Shown here: positions 1 through 4,708 of the stretch, piece by piece | Position numbering within the stretch: position 1 is the first letter of the stretch | How the letters are laid out: each line of letters begins with the position of its first letter | Assembly: GCA_015488855.1 (NCBI GenBank) | Contig: WFMY01000205.1 | Span: 1-8,882 of the forward strand | DNA from: Helicobacteraceae bacterium | Lineage (GTDB): Bacteria > Campylobacterota > Campylobacteria > Campylobacterales > Sulfurimonadaceae | Direction: 5' to 3' | Length of the DNA stretch: 8,882 nt | Position numbers and translations under genes: made by a program | The notes under the pieces: generated by a model | What the model was told of the DNA's origin: nothing | Databases searched by the model: none | The model's input: the letters and a program-made list of their open reading frames with translations, nothing else

Positions 1-69
1 GTTGTCTCCATCAGTTACACTTGTTGCACACGCACTACCATTTTGTTCTTTTGTTGTAAAAAAATTCAT
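1..69 (-). CDS. 5' end of an unidentified third gene of the metal operon (partial)
   Basis: Only the first 23 codons are inside the window; the frame is open to the left edge. The peptide begins MNFFTTKEQNGSACATSV and continues for five residues. The start is supported by an AAGGA ribosome binding site at 76-80, six nt before the ATG, the same arrangement used by the two genes upstream. It follows the MerTP stop codon by 13 nt, so it is very probably co-transcribed with arsR and merTP. The single cysteine visible is too little to suggest a family. By context it could be another metal-handling protein (a reductase, efflux permease or metal-binding protein), but that is inference from position only and I do not recognise it. 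Confidence 0.6.
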   Translation of the reverse strand, partial: MNFFTTKEQNGSACATSVTDGDN

Positions 70-82
70 GCTATATCCTTCA

Positions 83-814
83 TTATTTAGTTCCACATTT
101 ACCAGCTCCGCACTTGCCAGCTCCACATTTATCACCACCACACTTAGAGGTTTCTAACTTTTTAAATTCTTTATGCTGAGTAATTTTAACATTTGAAGCC
201 CTATGTTTGCCCTTAGAATCTTCATAGCTTACAGGCTTATACCCTGTTGTCCCAATAGCTTGCATTATACTTTGAATATCTGTTTGAGTATTATCAAATT
301 CTACTGTAGCCTTTTTTTGATCTACTGATGCTTTAATGAGAGCAACACCACGAACCTCACCACCAATTTTTTCAACTGTAGCTTCACAAGCCTTGCATGT
401 CATACCCTTTATATTTATACTCATTTTGCTTAGATGTGATTTTGGAATATTTTCTACACTTACTTTATCACTTTTTATAAGTGCATCACCCCAATAAGGA
501 AACAAGAGCATAATAATCGCAAAAACAGTTACTATAGCTAAAAACTTTTGTGTATGCCAAAATGAGATATTTCCATCTTCATCCGGATCACAAGCACATT
601 CTAAATCTTGTTTTTTTGGTTTCAATTTATCCCACCAAGCGTATGCTAGTACAACTATAGCAACAGCTACAAGAAACGGCCGATAAGGTTCCATCCACGA
701 AAAGCTAGATGCCAACCCTGTGGATCCTGCTAATACTGCCAATACAGGTGTAATACAACATAGAGATGCTCCAATAGCTGCGAAAATAGCTGTCCATACT
801 TTTTTATCTAACAT
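83..814 (-). CDS. merTP: MerT-MerP fusion, mercuric ion transport protein with C-terminal Cys-rich repeats
   Basis: This 243-residue protein probably carries Hg(II) (or a related soft metal) across the inner membrane. Residues 8-33 form a first membrane helix with the vicinal pair C19-C20 followed by a proline (GASLCCITP), as in MerT. A second helix is at about 46-61, then a cytoplasmic loop with C73-x-C75, also a MerT trait, and a third helix at about 90-108. Residues 131-197 are an HMA (MerP-like) domain with GMTCKAC (C140, C143). The tail, 224-243, is four consecutive KCGxx pentapeptides (C225, C230, C235, C240), which ordinary MerT or MerP lacks. MerT is about 116 and MerP about 91 residues, so the length fits a fusion. 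The ATG has AAGGA six nt upstream (821-825) and lies 3 nt after the arsR stop, so the two are coupled. No mercuric reductase is visible in the window, so detoxification beyond transport is unproven. Copper or another metal as substrate cannot be excluded. Confidence 0.85.
   Translation of the reverse strand: MLDKKVWTAIFAAIGASLCCITPVLAVLAGSTGLASSFSWMEPYRPFLVAVAIVVLAYAWWDKLKPKKQDLECACDPDEDGNISFWHTQKFLAIVTVFAIIMLLFPYWGDALIKSDKVSVENIPKSHLSKMSINIKGMTCKACEATVEKIGGEVRGVALIKASVDQKKATVEFDNTQTDIQSIMQAIGTTGYKPVSYEDSKGKHRASNVKITQHKEFKKLETSKCGGDKCGAGKCGAGKCGTK
86..145 (-). repeat. 15-bp tandem repeat encoding KCGxx pentapeptides
   Basis: Four in-frame 15-bp units encode KCGGD, KCGAG, KCGAG and KCGTK at the extreme C-terminus of the MerTP protein. 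Synonymous positions differ between units (AAA/AAG for Lys, TGT/TGC for Cys, GGC/GGT for Gly), so the peptide repeat is kept while the DNA has diverged. This suggests selection on the protein rather than a recent slippage event. Confidence 0.85.
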
Positions 815-817
815 GAT

Positions 818-1165
818 TTATCCTTCTATTATTTTTTTTAGATTTTTTCTATGGGATTCATTTAAAAAATAAAAGACAGTCATGCCATCCCTTTCATTGA
901 GTAATACTCCAGCATCTTTTAGCTTGCGAAGATGTTGGGATATAGGTGATTGATTCATCTCAAGAACATCACTCAAATCACAAACACACATCTTCTCATA
1001 AGAGAGAAAAAGTCTAATGATTTTTAAACGAACTTCATTTGCTAAAAGAGAAAAAAGTTTTGCCTTTGTGTTGATAGATTCTTTCTCAGTATCCAAAAGA
1101 ATTTGAGCATTTTTGATTAAGTCATTATCAACTTCTATTCTACAACAAGAGAGAGTGTTACTCAT
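818..1165 (-). CDS. ArsR/SmtB-family metal-sensing transcriptional repressor
   Basis: This 115-residue winged-helix protein is expected to repress its own operon until a metal ion binds. The core runs from about residue 33 (KAKLFSLLANEVRLKIIRLF) through helix alpha3 with MCVCDL (C60, C62) to the recognition helix QSPISQHLRKLKDAG (72-86) and the beta-wing DGMTVFYFL (about 93-101). CVC in this position is the As(III)/Cd/Pb ligand pair of ArsR and CadC. An N-terminal extension adds C7-C8, placing four cysteines where CadC has its N-terminal pair plus CxC site. The ATG has AAGGA six nt upstream (1172-1176). A perfect palindrome lies just before the gene, and merTP starts 3 nt after the stop, so mercury, cadmium or lead sensing is plausible; a MerR-type regulator, the usual partner of mer genes, is absent. 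Arsenite sensing is the main alternative. Confidence 0.88.
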   Translation of the reverse strand: MSNTLSCCRIEVDNDLIKNAQILLDTEKESINTKAKLFSLLANEVRLKIIRLFLSYEKMCVCDLSDVLEMNQSPISQHLRKLKDAGVLLNERDGMTVFYFLNESHRKNLKKIIEG

Positions 1166-1174
1166 TATGAGTCC

Positions 1175-1210
1175 TTATAAGTATATTAGTGTATTCTAAT
1201 ATACTTATAA
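1175..1210. promoter_or_regulatory. 36-bp perfect palindrome, probable ArsR operator
   Basis: The arms TTATAAGTATATTAG (1175-1189) and CTAATATACTTATAA (1196-1210) are perfect 15-bp inverted repeats around the 6-bp centre TGTATT. AT-rich long palindromes over the promoter are typical ArsR/SmtB operators. It ends 10 bp before the arsR start codon, overlaps the proposed -10 element and includes part of the AAGGA ribosome binding site, so bound repressor would block both initiation and early elongation. As RNA it could also form a hairpin in the leader. Confidence 0.85.
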
Positions 1211-1231
1211 TATAGAAGTGCTTAAGTACAA
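1204..1231 (-). promoter_or_regulatory. Probable promoter of the arsR-merTP operon
   Basis: Reading on the minus strand, a TTGTAC -35-like hexamer (1231-1226) is followed after 16 bp by TATAAG (1209-1204), which is inside the palindromic operator. Transcription would start near 1197. Other AT-rich hexamers in the palindrome (for example TAGAAT) could serve instead, so the exact element is uncertain. Confidence 0.45.
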
Positions 1232-1277
1232 ATAGTAATTTTTGATTTTTATAAAGGAGTTATTTAATAGTTTTAAA

Positions 1278-1361
1278 TGGTGCACTTGGAGGGATTTGAA
1301 CCCTCACACCTCGCGGCACGAGCCCCTCAAGCCCGCGTGTCTACCGTTCCACCACAAGTGC
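1278..1361 (-). tRNA. tRNA-Leu (anticodon GAG)
   Basis: The minus strand gives a complete cloverleaf. The acceptor GCACTTG pairs with CAAGTGC, the D arm is GTG/CAC with loop GAACGGTAGA, and the anticodon stem CGGGC pairs with GCTCG around loop TTGAGGG (anticodon GAG). A 13-nt variable arm, as class II leucine tRNAs have, is followed by T arm GAGGG-TTCAAAT-CCCTC, discriminator A and an encoded CCA (1280-1278). It decodes CUC and CUU leucine codons. No promoter of its own is evident in the 60 bp before it, so it may be released by processing of read-through from atpE. Confidence 0.95.
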
Positions 1362-1380
1362 ATTTGTTATAAAAGAATTA

Positions 1381-1401
1381 AGTCTAGCTAAAAGCTAGAC
1401 T
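1381..1401 (-). terminator. Hairpin after atpE, weak intrinsic terminator or processing site
   Basis: AGTCTAGCT (1381-1389) and AGCTAGACT (1393-1401) form a perfect 9-bp stem with a 3-nt loop, 20 nt past the atpE stop. On the minus strand it is followed by TAATTCTTTTAT rather than an unbroken T-run. It is therefore probably a leaky terminator or a 3'-end stabiliser that lets some transcripts continue into tRNA-Leu. Confidence 0.6.
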
Positions 1402-1421
1402 CGAGGGGTATATTTTGGCTA

Positions 1422-1736
1422 TTAACCTAAATATGGATTAGCATAAAGTGCGATTAACGCAATTACAAGTGCATAGATAACTTGTGCTTCGATCATTGCA
1501 AGAGCGATGAACATTGTAGTCATAAGTTTAGCACCAAGACCTGGGTTACGCGCAGTACCAGCGATAGTAGCAGCAGCAGTATGACCCATACCGATAGCTC
1601 CACCAAGGGCAGCAAGACCAAGACCAAGACCAGCAGCAACTACTGAGTATGCCTTAAGAGTTTGGTTAGCAACTTCACCATCGTTTGCAAATGCAGCAGT
1701 AGCAAGAGCAAGCATTAAAAATAAAACTTTTTTCAT
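1422..1736 (-). CDS. atpE: F1Fo ATP synthase subunit c
   Basis: Subunit c forms the membrane ring that carries protons through Fo. The 104-residue protein has a hydrophobic, signal-like N-terminus (MKKVLFLMLALATAAFA, then NDGE). Helix 1 is glycine/alanine-rich (about 33-56), the polar loop is ARNPG (62-66; ARQP in many families), and helix 2 (about 70-98) carries the ion-binding carboxylate E83 in MIEAQVIYAL. The Gln in helix 1 and the Ser-Thr after the Glu that mark sodium-type rings are replaced by Met and Ala-Gln, so the ring is probably proton-driven. The extra N-terminus makes it longer than the roughly 80 residues of E. coli. The ATG has AAGGA 7 nt upstream (1744-1748). No other atp gene is nearby, in keeping with a detached atpE in this phylum. 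Confidence in identity is very high; cleavage of the N-terminus is inferred. Confidence 0.97.
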   Translation of the reverse strand: MKKVLFLMLALATAAFANDGEVANQTLKAYSVVAAGLGLGLAALGGAIGMGHTAAATIAGTARNPGLGAKLMTTMFIALAMIEAQVIYALVIALIALYANPYLG

Positions 1737-1814
1737 AAGTATTTCCTTAAAATTATTACAAAACCGTTCGGATAGCGTAACCTCATCATAAAATGAAGCA
1801 ACCTAAACATAAAT

Positions 1815-1845
1815 GCCCAGATTTCCCTACTAGAGATTGATGGGC
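1815..1845 (-). promoter_or_regulatory. Imperfect inverted repeat in the atpE leader region
   Basis: On the minus strand GCCCA (1845-1841) pairs with TGGGC (1819-1815), and ATCTC/GGGAAAT-type pairing continues toward the loop after a 4-nt mismatch. It lies right at or just after the expected transcription start, so it could be a 5' stabilising hairpin of the abundant atpE mRNA. It could also be a DNA-level protein site. No family is recognised. Confidence 0.35.
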
Positions 1846-1847
1846 GG

Positions 1848-1853
1848 ATTATA
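1848..1853 (-). promoter_or_regulatory. Promoter -10 element of atpE
   Basis: TATAAT on the minus strand, preceded by GTG, lies about 110 bp before the atpE start in the 149-bp gap between pnp and atpE. No good -35 is visible, which is usual for Campylobacterota sigma-70 promoters. The same GTG-TATAAT context occurs before the structured RNA near 8848. It implies that atpE is transcribed independently of the purD-pnp operon, and a leader of about 105 nt. Confidence 0.65.
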
Positions 1854-1885
1854 CACGACAACTACTAAAAGATAGTTTAAAAAGA

Positions 1886-4054
1886 CTAAGCTCTCCCTAA
1901 AGAAATTTTATTGCCTTTGAATTCTAAGATTTCTATTGCTATCTCTTCACCTTCGCTCAACACATCGCTCACTTTTTCCACTCTATCTTTAGAGATCTTA
2001 GAGATATGAAGAAGACCATCTGTCCCATCTGGAAGCTCTATGAAGGCACCAAAATCAACGATTTTCTTTACAATACCAGGGTATTTATCTCCAACTTTGT
2101 ACTCTATTTTCTTTACTTTTGGTTTAGAAACAATGCCCTCGATATGACCTCTAGCTCCTGCTACACCATCTTTATTTTTTCCAGTAATTTTAACTTTACC
2201 ATCTTTTTTATCAATGTCAATTGCTACTTCAAATCTCTCTATCATCTCACGAATAGTTTTTCCAGCTTGACCAATGATCTCACCAATGAAACTAGGATCT
2301 ACATGAAAATAATCAGTTGAGGGGAGGACACCATCATTAAATTTTATCTTTGCTTCTGCTTTATGCATAATATCAATGATATGGCTTCGTCCCTCTTTAG
2401 CTTGGTATAGTGCCTCTTTTAAGATGTTTAGCGAAACACCGCCAAGTTTGATATCCATCTGCATAGCTGTGATACCCTCTTTAGAACCAGTCACTTTAAA
2501 ATCCATATCTCCATCATGGTCTTCTAAACCCATAATATCTGAAAGAATTGCATAGTTTTCACCTTCACTTACCATACCCATAGCAATACCAGCTACAGTA
2601 TCACTTGTATCGATGTCCGCTGCACGCAGTGCCATATAACCACCACATACAGTAGCCATAGAAGAGGAGCCATTCGATTCTAAGATTTCTGAAACTAATC
2701 GCACAGTTTGTCCATCAAGATTAGTGATAGGCTCTAGTGCCCGTTTTGCTAAGTTTCCATGTCCTAACTCTCTTCTTTTTGTTCCCATGATTGGGGAAGC
2801 TTCTCCCACTGAAAAACCAGGGAAATTGTAGTGGACCATAAAGTTTTCATTTTGAGTACCATCATCAGTCAGTCCTTCAAACATCTGTGCATCTTTTGGC
2901 CCACCCATAGTTAAAACGACAAGTGCTTGTGTTTGTCCTCGAGTAAAAAGACATGAGGAGTGAGCAGAGGGAAGCAAATTTGTATCTATACTGATAGGTC
3001 TTATCTCATTGAGTGCTCTTCCGTCTGCACGAATTTTATCATCGAGTATTTGCGAGCGAACTTGCTCTTTTTTTACACTCTCTATCGCATCTTTGAGTTG
3101 TACCTCATCCCACTCTTCATGCGTAAGTAAAATTTTCTTTCTCAGTTGTCTTAGTGCAGTTGAGCGTTCTGATTTTGCCATCTGATGCATAGCTTCACGG
3201 ATACCATCAAGATGATTTTCTTTTACATATTTCACCATATCTGCATTGAGTATATGTGCTTTGTATTCTATCTCTTTTGTTTCTTTTTTGTTATGCAAAA
3301 AACTTTCTTCATAAAGAGAATTTGCATGAAACAACTCTTTTTGTGTTTGCTCAAAAACCTCTATAAGCTCATCTTCGCTAATGGCATTAGAGAGATGTGT
3401 AGTGATCATTGCACCACCCATCGTTGGATCAAGAAGTGGATCAACCATAACATTTGTTACTTCTACATCTTCACTCCCAAAAGTACGCATCTCAATCATC
3501 AACAAGTCATCTTTTGTTCCTGAGAGATATAAATCAAGAGTTGATTCCCTTAGCTCGCTTAGAGTTGGATTAAGCACAAGTTTTCCATCAACTTTACCTG
3601 CACGAACAGCACTTACTACAGTGTTGATATCTATATCGCTTGTATAGAGTGCAGCTGAGGCAGCATTGAGTGCTAGGACTTGTAGGTCACTTTCTTGATC
3701 CACTGAGAAAACCATAATAGTTATCTGTGTAGGATATCCAAAACCTTTTGGAAAAAGTGGACGCAGACTTCTATCAACGATTCTTGATGTGAGAGTTTCA
3801 AAATCAGATGGTTTTGTTTCGCGTTTGAAAAAACCACCTGGAATCTTACCCGCTGCATAAGTTTTTTCTATATACTGTACAGTTAAAGGTAAAAAGTCAT
3901 CTTTTACAATCTCTGTCTCATCAATCACGACAGTTGCAAGTATCACGGTATCCCCTGATTTTACCCAAGCACTCCCATTGGCTTGTTTGGCTACATCACC
4001 AAAACTATACTCTTCAACTCTATTTTTTAATTCTACTTTTACATCATACTTCAT
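1886..4054 (-). CDS. pnp: Polyribonucleotide nucleotidyltransferase (PNPase)
   Basis: PNPase degrades RNA 3' to 5' with phosphate, releasing nucleoside diphosphates, as a ring-shaped trimer. At 722 residues it is full length (E. coli 711). The first RNase PH domain covers about 10-145, an all-helical linker about 240-325, and the second RNase PH domain about 340-560. The latter holds the phosphate-site motif FTRGQTQ (370-376) and catalytic D512, D518 and K520 in EDHDGDMDFK. A KH domain (about 582-642, GxxG as IIGQAGKT) and an S1 domain (about 652-720, GIVKKIVDFGAFIEL) bind RNA. The chain stops almost directly after S1, without the longer acidic tail some homologues have. The ATG overlaps the upstream stop as ATGA and has AGGAGA six nt before it (4061-4066). 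It is the last gene of the purD operon; I see no clear terminator in the gap after it. Confidence 0.98.
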   Translation of the reverse strand: MKYDVKVELKNRVEEYSFGDVAKQANGSAWVKSGDTVILATVVIDETEIVKDDFLPLTVQYIEKTYAAGKIPGGFFKRETKPSDFETLTSRIVDRSLRPLFPKGFGYPTQITIMVFSVDQESDLQVLALNAASAALYTSDIDINTVVSAVRAGKVDGKLVLNPTLSELRESTLDLYLSGTKDDLLMIEMRTFGSEDVEVTNVMVDPLLDPTMGGAMITTHLSNAISEDELIEVFEQTQKELFHANSLYEESFLHNKKETKEIEYKAHILNADMVKYVKENHLDGIREAMHQMAKSERSTALRQLRKKILLTHEEWDEVQLKDAIESVKKEQVRSQILDDKIRADGRALNEIRPISIDTNLLPSAHSSCLFTRGQTQALVVLTMGGPKDAQMFEGLTDDGTQNENFMVHYNFPGFSVGEASPIMGTKRRELGHGNLAKRALEPITNLDGQTVRLVSEILESNGSSSMATVCGGYMALRAADIDTSDTVAGIAMGMVSEGENYAILSDIMGLEDHDGDMDFKVTGSKEGITAMQMDIKLGGVSLNILKEALYQAKEGRSHIIDIMHKAEAKIKFNDGVLPSTDYFHVDPSFIGEIIGQAGKTIREMIERFEVAIDIDKKDGKVKITGKNKDGVAGARGHIEGIVSKPKVKKIEYKVGDKYPGIVKKIVDFGAFIELPDGTDGLLHISKISKDRVEKVSDVLSEGEEIAIEILEFKGNKISLGRA

Positions 4055-4707
4055 CGTCTCTCTCCTAATATTTTTTCAATTTTTTCTTCATCTACCCTTG
4101 GTAGATCCTCATAATAGAGTGCAGTCTCCACATAATCTTCTATATCGTGTATAAAAAATATATCATCACAAAAAGGCTCTAACAACTCTAAAACATCACT
4201 TGGTATCACAGGGACAGCTATATAGACCGCCTTTGGTTTTTGTGCAAGTATAGCCTTTAGAGCTGTCATAAACTTTAACCCAGTTTCACTCCCCTCATCT
4301 ATGAGTAGCACAACATCATCTTTTACCGACTCAAAAGCCATCCCTTTTCTGTACTGATAGATTTGTGAAAGTATTTTTTCTTCATGTTTTCTATGCGCTT
4401 CACCATAAATATAATCATATTGAATATCAAAAGCACTTACAAGATTTTCATTGATGACTATCTCTTCACCCTCACAAACACGGGCAATTTCGCACTCTTC
4501 ATTATGTGGTGCAAGTATTGGTTCACTAAATAAAAAATCAATCTCATTACTAAATTTTGGACACAAAAGTGATGCTAACTCTAAGCCACCCCTTGAAACT
4601 GCAACAAGTTTCCACTCCTCAGATTTTAATCTTTGCATAGAGATAAGTTCTGTAAGTTTTTTTGCGGCATCTTGACGATTTTTTAAATATTTTTTTTTAC
4701 TTAACAT
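4051..4707 (-). CDS. Predicted phosphoribosyltransferase (COG1926-type)
   Basis: This 218-residue cytoplasmic protein has the type I phosphoribosyltransferase fold signature. An N-terminal VAVSRGGLELASLL (35-48) matches the conserved RGG segment, the PRPP-binding loop is VVLLIDEGSETGLKF (132-146), and the following strand YIAVPVIP (162-169) is typical of COG1926 proteins. The usual loop reads VDDGIATG; here it is IDEGSETG, keeping acidic pair, glycines and Thr. A basic-acidic segment GEAHRKHEEK (102-111) is in the region that varies with substrate. The acceptor base is unknown, so PRPP use is inferred from the loop only. It starts 1 nt after the lptD stop, with its AGGA (4715-4718) inside the lptD end, and overlaps pnp by 4 nt, so all three are translationally coupled. 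A purine-salvage role would suit the operon with purD but is not shown. Confidence 0.8.
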   Translation of the reverse strand: MLSKKKYLKNRQDAAKKLTELISMQRLKSEEWKLVAVSRGGLELASLLCPKFSNEIDFLFSEPILAPHNEECEIARVCEGEEIVINENLVSAFDIQYDYIYGEAHRKHEEKILSQIYQYRKGMAFESVKDDVVLLIDEGSETGLKFMTALKAILAQKPKAVYIAVPVIPSDVLELLEPFCDDIFFIHDIEDYVETALYYEDLPRVDEEKIEKILGERR

Positions 4708-4708
4708 A

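Noticed and set aside
83..814. Copper chaperone or P-type ATPase fragment because of the GMTCxxC domain
   Set aside because: There are no ATPase motifs, and the CC-x-x-P first helix plus the CxC loop are MerT features, so a MerT-MerP fusion is the better reading.
1737..1885. Possible small gene between pnp and atpE
   Set aside because: No start codon with a ribosome binding site opens a useful frame. The space is accounted for by the atpE promoter and leader.
2006..3647. Several open plus-strand frames within pnp
   Set aside because: They lie antisense to the well-conserved PNPase coding sequence, have no ribosome binding sites or recognisable domains, and their low-complexity peptides are shadows of the minus-strand codons.
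4451..4675. Plus-strand open frame within the phosphoribosyltransferase gene
   Set aside because: It is antisense to a clear family member, is Ser-rich without a motif and has no ribosome binding site.
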